Source: Nocardia kruczakiae NBRC 101016 (GTDB lineage Bacteria > Actinomycetota > Actinomycetes > Mycobacteriales > Mycobacteriaceae). Taken from it: a stretch of DNA of 64,000 nucleotides. Each line of letters opens with the position of its first letter. The first letter of the stretch is position 1. Below the pieces are notes generated by a model. That model saw only the letters and a program-made list of their open reading frames with translations. It did no database searches and was not told the DNA's origin. Below are positions 26,174 to 36,221 of this stretch, piece after piece. A program made the position numbers and the translations under genes. The DNA is taken from positions 112,576-176,575 of the forward strand of contig NZ_BDBL01000014.1 in the NCBI RefSeq assembly GCF_001612965.1, in the 5' to 3' direction.

Positions 26174-27058
26174 ATGACCAGTGACAACGGGACCGAGCGG
26201 ACGATCGTCGCGGCGGTCGACGGATCCGGTACGGCGCTGCAGGCGGTGCGGTGGGCGGCGGCCGAAGCGGCCGTGCGCCGGTGGGGATTGCGAATCCTGC
26301 TCTCGTCGGCCTCGGCGCCGCGCACCGGGCTCAGCGCGATGGAGATCGTCGGCGGCCGGGAATGGTTGTACTGGAACGGCGAAGGCGTGTTGTCGGAGGC
26401 CGCGGCCATGGCCCGGCATGTGGCCGACGGCGTGGAGGTCACGACCGAACTGACCGCTGATCCGGTGATCGACACACTGGTGGAGCGTTCGGCGCGCACG
26501 CCGATGATCGTGGTCGGCAGCCATGGCCGCGGGGCGGTGCGGCGGGCGCTGCTGGGCTCGGTCAGCTCGGCGGTCACCCGGCAGGCCCGGTGCCCGGTCG
26601 CGGTCGTCCACCGCGAAAGCCTGTTCACCGTGGGCGAGGACGGGCGGCCGGTGGTGGTCGGCGTCGACGAGGAGGGCACCGCTGTCGGCTGCGCGTTCGA
26701 GGAGGCGGCGTTGCGCGGGGCCGGTCTGCAGGCTGTCCGGTGCTGCGATGACGACGTCGGCGGGTTCGTCCTCGACGGAGAACTCCAGCAGTTCCGCGCG
26801 GACGAGACACGGGCGCTGGATCGGCAATTGGATCCGTGGCACCGGAAGTATCCGGACGTCGCGCTGGAGTCGGAGGTCATGTTCGGCGGTCCCGCGCAGG
26901 TCCTGCTGGAACGAGCGGGCGACGCCCAGCTGCTGGTGGTGGGCCGGCACCGCTGGACGGGCCTGGTCGGAACCACGATGCGGTCCACGCGCGCCGCGGT
27001 CCTGCATCGCGCCCACTGCCCGACACTCGTGGTGCCGGAGCACGTGGAGCCGCGGTAG
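26174..27058 (+). CDS. Universal stress protein, two UspA domains
   Basis: A 294-residue tandem UspA protein. Domain 1 carries the ATP-binding pattern VVGSHGRGAVRRALLGSVSSAV; domain 2 keeps the fold (VVVGVDEEG) but its GxxG motif is degenerate (VVGRHRWTG). AGGAGG precedes the ATG at 26174. Tandem universal stress proteins of this kind (Rv1996, Rv2005c and Rv2028c types) are hallmark DosR targets in mycobacteria, and a box lies 57 nt upstream. It converges on the mgtA gene. Confidence 0.93.
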   Translation: MTSDNGTERTIVAAVDGSGTALQAVRWAAAEAAVRRWGLRILLSSASAPRTGLSAMEIVGGREWLYWNGEGVLSEAAAMARHVADGVEVTTELTADPVIDTLVERSARTPMIVVGSHGRGAVRRALLGSVSSAVTRQARCPVAVVHRESLFTVGEDGRPVVVGVDEEGTAVGCAFEEAALRGAGLQAVRCCDDDVGGFVLDGELQQFRADETRALDRQLDPWHRKYPDVALESEVMFGGPAQVLLERAGDAQLLVVGRHRWTGLVGTTMRSTRAAVLHRAHCPTLVVPEHVEPR

Positions 27059-27087
27059 GTCGCGCCGCTATGCGTTTCCGGCTCGAA

Positions 27088-29820
27088 TCAACTGTGGGAC
27101 AGCATTACTCGAGGTTTGCGACGTCGGTTCGAGCGGTCCGTCCGGAGCGCGGTCACGCCGGTCGGCGTGCGCACCCGTCCTACGCTGAAGCGCGACGCGC
27201 GCCGCTGTACCCGGCGACCGGTCCGCGGCGGGTGGGCCGGGGTCGGTGCCGGACTGCGGAAGAACCACCGTTTGACCGCTTCGGCGAGCACCAGATAGAC
27301 CACCACGGTCGCGCCCAACGCGGCGAAGAACGCGACGGGCAGCGGGGTGAGGCCGAGATCGGGCGCCACCGGCGTGTACGGCAGAACCACACCCACGCCG
27401 ACCGCGGCGAGCACCGCCAGCAGCAGCGCGATACTGGGCCGGCTGCGGTAGCTGGGACTGCGGCGCGTGCGAATCACGAACAACACCAGCGTCTGAGTGC
27501 ACAGGGATTCGACGAACCACCCCGTGTGGAACAGTTCCGCGCCGGCATGGAACACGAACAGCATCACAGCGAAGGTCGCGAAGTCGAACAGCGAACTGAT
27601 CGGGCCGAACACGAGCATGAAGCGCCGGATCAGGCCGATATCCCAGCGGGCCGGGCGGGCGAGTTGTTCCGGGTCGACGGTATCGGTCGGGATGGCGAGC
27701 TGGCTGGCGTCGTACAGCAGATTGTTGAGCAGGATCTGTCCGGGAAGCATCGGCAGGAACGGCAGGAAGGCCGAGGCGCCGGCCGCGCTGAACATATTGC
27801 CGAAATTGCTGGACGTGCCCATCAGCACGTATTTCATGGTGTTGGCGAAGATTCGGCGTCCGGCCATGACTCCGTCGGCGAGGACCTGTAGGTCCTTTTC
27901 CAGCAGAACGATATCCGCGGCGTCCTTGGCGATATCGGTCGCCGAGTCGACGGAGACGCCGACATCGGCGACGTGCAGGGCGAGCGCATCGTTGACACCG
28001 TCGCCGAGGAAGGCGACGTCGCGTCCGGCATGTCGTTGCAGGCGGACGATCCGCGCCTTCTGCTCGGGATCGACACGAGCGAAAATCGCTGTGGTCGGCA
28101 GTAATTCGCTCAACGAGGGATCGTCGAGGCGGTCGAGGTCCGCGCCGGTGAGCGGCCGGCCGGAGTCCAGGCCGAGGTCGGTGCACACCCGGACCGCGAC
28201 CGCGGGATTGTCGCCCGTGACCACCTTCACGGCGATGCCCAGGCCGGCCAGACGCCGCAACGCTTCGCGCGCGCTCGCTTTCGGCGGATCGAGGAAGACG
28301 AGGAATCCGCGAAGTGTCAGCTCGCGCTCGTCGTCGGTGGTCAGCCGATCGGCGTGGACCGCGGTCCGGGTCGCGACGGCGACGACGCGGTGACCGGCCG
28401 CGAACTCGGCGTCGAGCGCGGTCCGAGCGGCTTGCGGGACGTCGTGGCAGCGCGCGAGCACGGCCTCGGGTGCGCCCTTGGCGATGATCGTCGTGGTGTC
28501 GTCCGGGCCCTCGACGAGGACCGACACCATGCGGCGGTTGTGGTCGAAGGGCAGGACCGCGCGGCGGACGAAACCCGCCGCGGCGGCGTGTTCGGCCGTG
28601 CAGGCGGTCCACAGTGCCGTGTCGAGGGCATCGGCGCCGGCTTGTCGTCCGTCGTGGACGGTCGCGTCGGTGGAGGCGAGACCGTAGACCACCGGCTCGT
28701 CGCCGGGGGTGCCGTCGGCGGCCAGCGCGCGCAGATACGCGATGCGCCCCTCGGTGAGGGTGCCGGTCTTGTCGGTGAACAGAACCTCGATATCGCCGAG
28801 ATCCTCGATGCAGACCATCCGCTTGACCAGCACTTTGCATCGCGCGAGCTGCCGTGATCCGGCGGCGAGGCTGGTCGACACCACGGCGGGCAGCAATTGG
28901 GGTGAGATGCCCACGGCGATCGCCAGCGAGAACAGCAGGGCGTCGAGGATCGGCCGGTGCAGGGCGAGGTTGACCGCGAAGATGCCGGCGGTGAGAACGG
29001 CGGCCACCCACACCAGCAGCATCGAGAACCGGCGAAGCCCGATCTGGAATTCGGTGTCGGGCTGTCGTTTTCCCAAGCCCAGGGCGATCCGCCCGAACTC
29101 CGTCGCACCCCCGGTGGCGACCACGACCCCGCGCCCGTGCCCCGCGGCGACGACCGTGCCCATCAGCGCGCAGCACGACAACTCGGCGACGCCCGACTCC
29201 GGCGGCACCGGGTCGACCGATTTGTCGACACTGTCCGATTCGCCGGTCAGAACCGATTCGTCGCACTGCAGCGCGGTCGCCGACAGCAGCCGCATATCCG
29301 CCGGGACCAGCTGCCCGGCCCGCACCTCCACCACATCGCCGGGCACCAGATCGACCACGTCGACCGACTCGGGCCGTCCGTCGCGAAACACCGTGGCGCC
29401 GTGGTGGATCCGCTCGTGCAGCGCGTCGGCGGCGCGTTCGGCGCGAAACTCGTTCACCGCCCCCAAACCGACCGACACCAGCAGGATGATCCCGATGACG
29501 ACCGCGTCGGAACGTTCACCGACGAAGAACGACACCACCGCGGCCACCCCGAGCAGCAGCAGAAGCGGCGAACGCAGCTGCCGCGCGACCACCACGAGCA
29601 GCCGGGCACGGTGTGTGCGCACGGCATTCGGTCCGAGCAGGTGACGTCGGCGGGCGGCTTCCGTGCTCGTCAGGCCGGTGTCGGTGGTGGTCACCGCGGC
29701 CAGCACCTGTGCCGCTGTCGAGGTGGCGGCCGAGGTCGCCGGCAGTGGGCCGATCGAGGGGGTGGTCTCGGTTCGGGGCGTGGCCGTCGGGACGACCGCT
29801 CGCACGGCGGCACGGTTCAT
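27088..29820 (-). CDS. mgtA: P-type ATPase, Mg2+ importer type (MgtA/MgtB, P3B)
   Basis: A 910-residue cation pump. The phosphorylation motif is DKTGTLTEG, the hinge is GDGVNDALAL, and the membrane segment GTSSNFGNMFSAA together with the LLYDASQLAIPTD region is typical of MgtA/MgtB Mg2+ importers rather than P1B metal pumps. A basic tail of about 40 residues follows the last helix. A DosR-like box lies 35 nt upstream, so the pump should be induced with the dormancy genes. In M. tuberculosis the comparable place is held by CtpF, remnants of which occur elsewhere in this island. Confidence 0.9.
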   Translation of the reverse strand: MNRAAVRAVVPTATPRTETTPSIGPLPATSAATSTAAQVLAAVTTTDTGLTSTEAARRRHLLGPNAVRTHRARLLVVVARQLRSPLLLLLGVAAVVSFFVGERSDAVVIGIILLVSVGLGAVNEFRAERAADALHERIHHGATVFRDGRPESVDVVDLVPGDVVEVRAGQLVPADMRLLSATALQCDESVLTGESDSVDKSVDPVPPESGVAELSCCALMGTVVAAGHGRGVVVATGGATEFGRIALGLGKRQPDTEFQIGLRRFSMLLVWVAAVLTAGIFAVNLALHRPILDALLFSLAIAVGISPQLLPAVVSTSLAAGSRQLARCKVLVKRMVCIEDLGDIEVLFTDKTGTLTEGRIAYLRALAADGTPGDEPVVYGLASTDATVHDGRQAGADALDTALWTACTAEHAAAAGFVRRAVLPFDHNRRMVSVLVEGPDDTTTIIAKGAPEAVLARCHDVPQAARTALDAEFAAGHRVVAVATRTAVHADRLTTDDERELTLRGFLVFLDPPKASAREALRRLAGLGIAVKVVTGDNPAVAVRVCTDLGLDSGRPLTGADLDRLDDPSLSELLPTTAIFARVDPEQKARIVRLQRHAGRDVAFLGDGVNDALALHVADVGVSVDSATDIAKDAADIVLLEKDLQVLADGVMAGRRIFANTMKYVLMGTSSNFGNMFSAAGASAFLPFLPMLPGQILLNNLLYDASQLAIPTDTVDPEQLARPARWDIGLIRRFMLVFGPISSLFDFATFAVMLFVFHAGAELFHTGWFVESLCTQTLVLFVIRTRRSPSYRSRPSIALLLAVLAAVGVGVVLPYTPVAPDLGLTPLPVAFFAALGATVVVYLVLAEAVKRWFFRSPAPTPAHPPRTGRRVQRRASRFSVGRVRTPTGVTALRTDRSNRRRKPRVMLSHS

Positions 29821-29855
29821 ACCTCGATGGTTGTTCGGGGCTACGGGCTTCGCCA

Positions 29856-29869
29856 GGGACCAAAGACCT
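29856..29869 (-). promoter_or_regulatory. DosR-like box (mgtA)
   Basis: GGGACCAAAGACCT, 35 nt upstream of the mgtA start. Confidence 0.68.
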
Positions 29870-29913
29870 TGCCGGACTGCTACGTGGTCACCGCCGCTGC
29901 CGACAGGCGACCG

Positions 29914-29927
29914 GGGACCGGTGGCCG
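29914..29927 (+). promoter_or_regulatory. DosR-like box (OtsB1-type gene)
   Basis: GGGACCGGTGGCCG ends 57 nt before the OtsB1-type start; the second half-site is imperfect. Confidence 0.55.
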
Positions 29928-29984
29928 TGTGGGTGAGGACTTGTGTACCTTGCCGGGGTTCGTACGCGGGCGGAGGCTGGGGGA

Positions 29985-32900
29985 ATGCATCCTGACAAAC
30001 CGGTGGCCGGGCCGGTGATCGACGCGCGTCGCTACGACGCGGTGATCTTCGATATGGACGGCGTGGTCACCGACACGGCGTCGATCCACGCCGCCGCCTG
30101 GACGCAGGTCTTCGACGGATTCCTCGCCGCCCGCACACCCGGGCCCGGTGAGAACTGCGCGCCGTTCACCGCCTCCGACTACCAGGACTACGTCGACGGC
30201 AAACCGCGCTACGACGGTGTCGCGGATTTCCTTGCCTCCCGGGCGATCTCACTGCCGCGAGGCGAGCCGTCGGACACGGCGGCCGACGCCACGATCTGCG
30301 GCCTCGGCAACGGCAAGGACGAGGTGTTCCTCGCCCGGATCGCCGAATCGGGCGTACCGGTGTTCGCCACCACGGTGGCCCTGGTGCGCCGCTTGCGCGC
30401 GGCGGGGGTGCGGGCCGCGGTGTTCTCGGCCAGCCGCAATGCGGCCCAGGTACTCGACGCCGCGGGGCTCGGGGACCTGTTCGCCGTCCGGGTGGACGGT
30501 GTCGTGGCCGAAGAACTCGAGCTGCCGGGAAAGCCGGATCCGGCCACCATGGTGCTGGCCACGCAGCGGCTGGGCGCCGAACCCGAGCGGACGGTCGTCG
30601 TCGAGGATGCCGAGGCCGGGGTAAGTGCCGGGCGGCGCGGTGGTTTCGGACTGGTGATCGGTATCGAGCGCGCCGGAGATCCGGACCGGCTGCTGTGCAC
30701 CGGGGCCGACGTGGTGGTCGCCGACGCCGAGGAGATCCGGGTGCGCAGTGGTTTCCGCCGTCTGTCGGAGATCGCGGACGCGCTGGCGTGCTGGACGTCG
30801 ATCGCCGACGCCGTCGAGGACGAGCACATCGCGGTGCTGCTGGATTTCGACGGTACGATCTCGGAGATCGTGCCCGATCCCGAGGCGGCGATACCGATCG
30901 AGAATGTGCGCGCCACCTTGGCCACGCTGGCCGCGCAGTGTCCCGTCGCCGTGATCAGTGGTCGCGGACTCGACGATCTGCGCACGCGCGTAGGTGTCGA
31001 GGGCATCTGGTACGCCGGTAGCCACGGTTTCGAACTCATGGCGCCCGACGGCACCGAACACGTGCACGACAGCGGCCCGAAGGCCGAACGTGCGCTGGTA
31101 CAGGCGGCGGCCGAACTCGCCGACCGGTTGAGCCGGATTCCCGGGGTGCTGATCGAGCCGAAACGATTCGCGGTCGCCGTCCATCACCGCCAGGTCGCCG
31201 CCGATGCCGTCTCGACGGTCGTGGCCACCGTGCACGACATCGCCCGCGGACAGGGGCTGCGCGTGACCGCCGGCCGCAAGGTCACCGAACTGCGTCCCGA
31301 CGTGGACTGGGACAAGGGACGGGCGCTGCACTGGGTGCTGGATCTGGTGGGCCGCCCGGTGATGCCGGTGTACCTCGGCGACGATCTGACCGACGAGGAC
31401 GCCTTCGACGCGATCCAGGTCACCGGAGTGCCACTGGTGGTTCGCCACGGCGACACCGGCGACCGGCGCACCGCGGCGCGGTTCGCCCTCGACAGTCCCG
31501 CGCGCGCCGGCGAATTCCTGCAGCGGATGGCCGAATTGCTGACCGGGGAGAGCGACTGGGCGGTGGGACGCTCGTGGCTGCTCACCTACGACGGCTACGA
31601 CCCCGGCGCCGAGCGGCTGCGCGAAGCGTTGTGCGCGGTGGGCAACGGGTACCTCGTCACCCGCGCGGCCGCGCCGGAGACGCGGGCGGGAACCCACCAC
31701 TATCCCGGAACCTATGTCGCGGGAATCTACAACCGGCTCGGCGACGATATCGCCGGGCGGCACGTCGAGAACGAGAGCCTGGTGAATCTGCCGAACTGGC
31801 TTCCCCTGACGTGGCGCATCGCCGACGACGAATGGTTCGATCTCGACGATGCCGAATTACTGGACTACACACAGCAATTCGATCTACGCCAGGCGGTGCT
31901 CACTCGCAGGCTGCGCTGCCGCGACGCCGCCGGCCGCATCACGGCGGTGGTTCAGCGGCGTTTCGCGTCGATGGACTCACCCCACGCGTGCGCGATGCGA
32001 ACCACCGTGACGCCCGAGAATTGGAGCGGACCGCTCACCATCCGGTCGGCGATCGACACATCGGTCCGCAACGCCGGAGTCGACCGGTACCGCGACCTGT
32101 CCGGAACACACCTGAGCGAACTGCGCATCGATACCCCGGACGCGCACACCGCATCCACGCTGATGCGAACCACGCAGTCGCTGATCACCGTGGCGGTGGC
32201 CACCCGGACCACGGTGACATCGCACGGGCGGCAGACGGCCGGCTCGCCGCTCGCCGACGGTACCGCCGCCCACGATTTCGTCGTGCGTGCCGAGTCCGGG
32301 CACGACATCGTCGTCGACAAGACGGCGGCGGTGTTCACCGGCCGCGACCGCGCGATCTCCGCACCCGACGAGGCCGCCCTGCGCCTGCTCGACGAGGCGC
32401 CGGACTACGACGCACTCTGCGCCGCGCACGCCGATGCCTGGGAGCATGTGTGGCGGCGGCTGCGCATCGATCTGGACGCCAGTGAGGAATCGGTGCGCGC
32501 GCTGCGACTGCACGTCCTGCAGGTGGCGCAGACGCTGTCGCGCCACACCGCCGACCTCGACGCCGGGGTGCCCGCGCGGGGTCTGCACGGCGAGGCCTAC
32601 CGGGGACACGTGTTCTGGGACGAGCTGTTCGTCCTGCCGGTGGTGAGCCTGCGCGATCCGGCGCTGACGCGAGAACTGTTGCGGTACCGCTACCGCCGCC
32701 TGCCGCAGGCGCGGGCCGCGGCGCGCGCACAGGGCTGTCGCGGGGCCCTGTTCCCCTGGCAATCCGGCAGTGACGGGCGCGAGGAGAGTCAGCGCCTGCA
32801 TCTGAATCCCCGTTCGGGACATTGGAATCCGGACGCCAGCGCTCGCGCGCAACATGCCGGCCCGGCGGTCGCCTACAACGTGTGGCACTACTACCAGGCC

Positions 32901-33956
32901 ACCGGAGATCGGGCGTTCCTCGCCGAATTCGGCGCCGAACTCCTGGTGGAGATCGCCCGATTCTGGTCCGATCGGGCCACCTACGATCCCGCCGACGACC
33001 GGTATCACATCCGCGGCGTCATCGGACCCGACGAATTTCATTCCGGCTATCCCGGGCAGCCCTACGAGGGCATCGATGACAACGCCTACACCAATGTCAT
33101 GGCCGTATGGGTCATCCGGCGCGCCCTGGATGCCGTCGAACTGCTGCCGCCGCGGGTGCGGTCGGAACTGCTCGACCGCCTCGCGGTGCCGGCCGCCGAA
33201 TCCGAACGCTGGGCCGAGGTCACCGATCGGATGTTCGTGCCCTTCCACGAGGGAGTGATCAGCCAGTTCGCCGGATACGACCGGCTCGCCGAACTGGATT
33301 GGGACGATTACCGGCGTCGCTACGGCGATACGAGCCGGCTCGACCGCATCCTCGAGGCCGAAGGCGACGCCGTCGACCGGTATCGGGTGGCGAAACAGGC
33401 CGACGTCCTGATGTTGTTCTATCTGTTCTCGGCCGACGAGTTGGGGCGGCTGTTCGCCGGGCTCGGCTACGACTTCGGCGGCCCGGACATTCCGCGCACC
33501 GTCGACTACTACCTGGCCCGCACCTCGCACGGCTCCACCCTGAGCGCCGTCGTCCACGCCTGGGTGCTTGCCCGGGCGAACCGGGACCGCGCGATGGAAT
33601 TCTTCGGCAGCGTCCTGGAATCCGATATCGCCGACATCCAGGGCGGCACAACGGCCGAGGGAATCCACCTGGGCGCGATGGCGGGCAGTATCGACCTGGT
33701 CCAGCGCTGCTTCACCGGACTGGAGACACGCGACGACCGCTTGATCTTCGCCCCGTGCTGGCCGCCGGAACTGGGCACGCTGACCTTCGCGATCATTTAC
33801 CACGGCCATCGCCTGACCGTGCGCATCGACGCCCGGCGGCTCGAGGTCAGCTCCGATACGGACGGGGCGCGTTCGATCACGATCGAATGCCGCGGCCACA
33901 CCGTCGTGCTGGCGACCGGTGAGAGCGTCACGCTGCCGGCGGCCGACGAACACTGA
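29985..33956 (+). CDS. otsB1: OtsB1-type fusion: HAD phosphatase/mutase, trehalose-6-phosphate phosphatase and GH65 domain
   Basis: A 1323-residue three-domain protein. Residues about 15-250 are a beta-phosphoglucomutase-like HAD domain (VIFDMDGVVTDTASIH). Residues about 275-540 are a trehalose-phosphate phosphatase (LLDFDGTISEIVPDP, YLGDDLTDEDAF). The remainder is a glycoside hydrolase family 65 phosphorylase-type domain with the acid motif IGPDEFHSGYPG. Size and order match M. tuberculosis Rv2006 (1327 residues as I recall), a DosR target. It links trehalose phosphate, disaccharide phosphorolysis and glucose phosphate isomerisation. ATG 29985 has GGAGG eight bases upstream; GTG 29943 is unlikely. 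It converges on the leftward operon ending at 34029. Confidence 0.92.
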   Translation: MHPDKPVAGPVIDARRYDAVIFDMDGVVTDTASIHAAAWTQVFDGFLAARTPGPGENCAPFTASDYQDYVDGKPRYDGVADFLASRAISLPRGEPSDTAADATICGLGNGKDEVFLARIAESGVPVFATTVALVRRLRAAGVRAAVFSASRNAAQVLDAAGLGDLFAVRVDGVVAEELELPGKPDPATMVLATQRLGAEPERTVVVEDAEAGVSAGRRGGFGLVIGIERAGDPDRLLCTGADVVVADAEEIRVRSGFRRLSEIADALACWTSIADAVEDEHIAVLLDFDGTISEIVPDPEAAIPIENVRATLATLAAQCPVAVISGRGLDDLRTRVGVEGIWYAGSHGFELMAPDGTEHVHDSGPKAERALVQAAAELADRLSRIPGVLIEPKRFAVAVHHRQVAADAVSTVVATVHDIARGQGLRVTAGRKVTELRPDVDWDKGRALHWVLDLVGRPVMPVYLGDDLTDEDAFDAIQVTGVPLVVRHGDTGDRRTAARFALDSPARAGEFLQRMAELLTGESDWAVGRSWLLTYDGYDPGAERLREALCAVGNGYLVTRAAAPETRAGTHHYPGTYVAGIYNRLGDDIAGRHVENESLVNLPNWLPLTWRIADDEWFDLDDAELLDYTQQFDLRQAVLTRRLRCRDAAGRITAVVQRRFASMDSPHACAMRTTVTPENWSGPLTIRSAIDTSVRNAGVDRYRDLSGTHLSELRIDTPDAHTASTLMRTTQSLITVAVATRTTVTSHGRQTAGSPLADGTAAHDFVVRAESGHDIVVDKTAAVFTGRDRAISAPDEAALRLLDEAPDYDALCAAHADAWEHVWRRLRIDLDASEESVRALRLHVLQVAQTLSRHTADLDAGVPARGLHGEAYRGHVFWDELFVLPVVSLRDPALTRELLRYRYRRLPQARAAARAQGCRGALFPWQSGSDGREESQRLHLNPRSGHWNPDASARAQHAGPAVAYNVWHYYQATGDRAFLAEFGAELLVEIARFWSDRATYDPADDRYHIRGVIGPDEFHSGYPGQPYEGIDDNAYTNVMAVWVIRRALDAVELLPPRVRSELLDRLAVPAAESERWAEVTDRMFVPFHEGVISQFAGYDRLAELDWDDYRRRYGDTSRLDRILEAEGDAVDRYRVAKQADVLMLFYLFSADELGRLFAGLGYDFGGPDIPRTVDYYLARTSHGSTLSAVVHAWVLARANRDRAMEFFGSVLESDIADIQGGTTAEGIHLGAMAGSIDLVQRCFTGLETRDDRLIFAPCWPPELGTLTFAIIYHGHRLTVRIDARRLEVSSDTDGARSITIECRGHTVVLATGESVTLPAADEH

Positions 33957-33977
33957 CAGCGAACAGAAGACCGAGAG

Positions 33978-34021
33978 CATGGCAGGCGGAACCTGTCCGT
34001 GGGCGGGTTCCGCGTGCCATG
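33978..34021. terminator. Long hairpin between convergent genes
   Basis: Sixteen-bp arms beginning CATGGCA and ending TGCCATG, with a single G-G mismatch and a 12-nt loop. It begins 21 nt after the OtsB1-type stop and ends 7 nt before the end of the leftward gene at 34029, so it can stop both transcripts. Confidence 0.7.
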
Positions 34022-34028
34022 GCTCGAA

Positions 34029-34604
34029 TTATGCTGCGGTAGAATCGACTTCGGTGACCCGCCACCATTCCGTACCACCTGCGCCGTGACCGGTGGACGC
34101 CACCGGCAGGTCGCGGCGGCGCAGACCGGGCAGCACTCGGTAGTCGATCGAGCCAGGGACACTGACCAGGGCGAGCACCCGCCACAGCGCACGGGCGTAG
34201 GCGTCGGCGGACGCCGCCCCGTCCCATTCGTAGAGCCCCCGGTACACGCCGCGTTGATCGTGTGCCAGCCACAATTTGCTGATCATGCCCGGGAATCCGG
34301 CGAAGAGCACGGTGTTGAGGATGCTCTCCCGACGGAACCACGCATGCCCGCGCCCGCGCACGCCTCGCAACTCGAAACGCACCAGCAGCACACATGGTTC
34401 GGGCGACGGAATCCTGTCGATCACGGTTTCCCGGTAGACGTAGGACGAGGTGCCGTCGCCGAAACTCAGCCACGTCCCGACGTTCCGGGACGGGCAGTGG
34501 ATGCGGTGGCGTGCCAGCAGCCCGACGGTCGTGATCACGCACCGGCCGACCGCGAGGAAGGCCGGGGTGAGCGGCAGTGGTGTCGGTGTGCCGGTGGCGG
34601 TCAC
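34029..34604 (-). CDS. Conserved-type cytosolic protein of the Usp-SRPBCC operon, function unknown
   Basis: A 191-residue protein. The stretch PGMISKLWLAHDQRGVYRGLYEWDG, read in two parts around the KLWLAHD core, recalls the YdhR/antibiotic-monooxygenase-like ferredoxin fold, but I cannot name a function. The GTG start overlaps the stop of the SRPBCC gene by 4 nt, so it is the last gene of the leftward operon driven from the box at 36716. Confidence 0.72.
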   Translation of the reverse strand: MTATGTPTPLPLTPAFLAVGRCVITTVGLLARHRIHCPSRNVGTWLSFGDGTSSYVYRETVIDRIPSPEPCVLLVRFELRGVRGRGHAWFRRESILNTVLFAGFPGMISKLWLAHDQRGVYRGLYEWDGAASADAYARALWRVLALVSVPGSIDYRVLPGLRRRDLPVASTGHGAGGTEWWRVTEVDSTAA

Positions 34605-35284
34605 GGTGCCTTGCTCCCGATCCGGACGGGTTCGGCGACGCGATGCGCTTCGGCGCGTTCCTTGATGCCGCGCAACATCTTCTGCTCCATCACCAGACTG
34701 CCCGGTTCCAGGAAGAACGTATCGAACAGTCGCAGCGCGGCCGAGGCGCCGGGAGTCGCGATCCGGTTGCGGCTGACCAGGCGGGTGCCCTCCGGGCACG
34801 GATACAGCCCGAATTCCCAGATCCAGTTCCCGTCGTCGGTGCGGAATACGAGCGTTCGCCCGGGCTCGAGCACCGCCACCCGGGACGGTGTGCTGTCGGA
34901 GTTCACCGTCACGACGTCACCGACGGCGAGATCCTGGAACTGCGGCAGGATCGACCGGGCGCTGTGCACGTCGACGCCCAGGAGGCGGTCGATCCAGTCG
35001 TAGCTGTAGATTCCGCCGCGTCCCGGCCCGAACTGCACGAGCCAGGGCCAGACCGCGGCGGGATCGGCCTCGATCGTGATCGCCCGGGTCGAGAGCATGT
35101 CGGGAAGCAGGAGCAGGTCGTCGCCGGGCATGCGGCGGCGCACCTCCTCTTCGGTCGCGCCCCAGCTCAGACACCACCGGCGGGCGAAGAGCCGGTAGCC
35201 GGTGGCCAGCCCGCCCAGAAACGAGGCGACGCCGACGGCGGCCGCGGCACCGCGACGGGCCGCCGAATGCTCAGTCCTTGTCAT
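34601..35284 (-). CDS. SRPBCC-domain protein with N-terminal membrane anchor
   Basis: A 227-residue protein with a short hydrophobic N-terminus (AAAAVGVASFLGGLATGY) and a polyketide-cyclase/SRPBCC ligand-binding domain (TRAITIEADPAAVWPWLVQ, GRGGIYSYDWIDRLLG, PEGTRLVSRNRI). It may bind a lipid or other hydrophobic ligand at the membrane. The ATG at 35284 lies inside the end of the universal stress protein gene, with GAGGAG upstream. The ligand is unknown. Confidence 0.8.
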   Translation of the reverse strand: MTRTEHSAARRGAAAAVGVASFLGGLATGYRLFARRWCLSWGATEEEVRRRMPGDDLLLLPDMLSTRAITIEADPAAVWPWLVQFGPGRGGIYSYDWIDRLLGVDVHSARSILPQFQDLAVGDVVTVNSDSTPSRVAVLEPGRTLVFRTDDGNWIWEFGLYPCPEGTRLVSRNRIATPGASAALRLFDTFFLEPGSLVMEQKMLRGIKERAEAHRVAEPVRIGSKAP

Positions 35285-36221
35285 GGGCCTGCTTCTCCTC
35301 AGGCGAGCGCACCACCATGACGGGGCATTTCGCATGCTGGACAAGGGAATTGGACACCGATCCCAGCAGCAGCCCACGGAAGCTCCCGCGGCCGTGGCTG
35401 CCGACGACGATGAGCTGTGCGGACTCGCTCCACCGCTGCAGATGGGCAGCGGGCTCGGCCATGCTGATGTGGCGGCGCACCCGGACATCCGGGTACTTCT
35501 CCTGCCAGCCGGCCAGTCGTTCCGCGAGGATCGCTTCCTCGTTCACCTCGATATCCGACATCGGGAACCAGGTGTACGGGTCGCCGACGAACGAGCCGAA
35601 CGTCAGATCGCTCCACGCGTGGACGGCGACCAGTTCGGCGCCGCGTTCGGCGGCTTCCTCGAATGCGGCCGCCACCGCGGCCTCGCTGAGTGGGCTGCCG
35701 TCGACACCGACCACGACGGGGCCGCTCTCGCGCGGTCGTGGCTGCTCCTCGGATTCGGTGCGTACCACCACGACCGGGCCTTCGGCGTGGCTGGTGACCG
35801 ACAACAGAATCGAACCGATGTGGGTGCCGAAGCCGTCGGCGCCCTGGGCGCCCAGCGCGACCAGATATCCGGTGGCGCTGTGCCGCAACAGCATTCGCGC
35901 CGGATGCTCCGAGGAGACCTCCGTGCTGACCTGAACCTCGGGCACGGTTCCGCGCACGGCGAGAGCCTCGCGGGCGACCAGTGCGGCGCCGTGGGCGCGC
36001 AGGCGTTCCAGCACCGCCGGCTCGGACAGGTCGTAGTTGTCGAACACCCGGCTCGCGCTCGGCAGGTCGAGTCCGTAGGCGATGCGCAGGTCGCGTCCTC
36101 GATCGCAGGCGACCTCGGCCGCCCACAGCAACGCGGTGCGGGCACCGGCCGACCCGTCGACACCGACCACGATCGGGGCGGAGGCGAGATGGTGCGCGTC
36201 GTCCGCGTACTGAGAGCTCAT
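35271..36221 (-). CDS. Universal stress protein, two UspA domains
   Basis: A 316-residue tandem UspA protein with SAPIVVGVDGSAGART opening domain 1 and a complete ATP motif in domain 2 (VVGSHGRGSFRGLLLGSVSNSL). It shares long near-identical segments (EEAAERGAELVAVH, LAERLAGWQEKYPDV) with the protein at 55709, so the two are recent paralogues. It overlaps the upstream membrane gene by 4 nt and the downstream SRPBCC gene by 14 nt. Confidence 0.93.
   Translation of the reverse strand: MSSQYADDAHHLASAPIVVGVDGSAGARTALLWAAEVACDRGRDLRIAYGLDLPSASRVFDNYDLSEPAVLERLRAHGAALVAREALAVRGTVPEVQVSTEVSSEHPARMLLRHSATGYLVALGAQGADGFGTHIGSILLSVTSHAEGPVVVVRTESEEQPRPRESGPVVVGVDGSPLSEAAVAAAFEEAAERGAELVAVHAWSDLTFGSFVGDPYTWFPMSDIEVNEEAILAERLAGWQEKYPDVRVRRHISMAEPAAHLQRWSESAQLIVVGSHGRGSFRGLLLGSVSNSLVQHAKCPVMVVRSPEEKQAHDKD

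Noticed and set aside
31977..33980. Leftward open frame of about 670 codons opposite the GH65 domain
   Set aside because: Antisense to a well-conserved domain, low-complexity composition, no motif.
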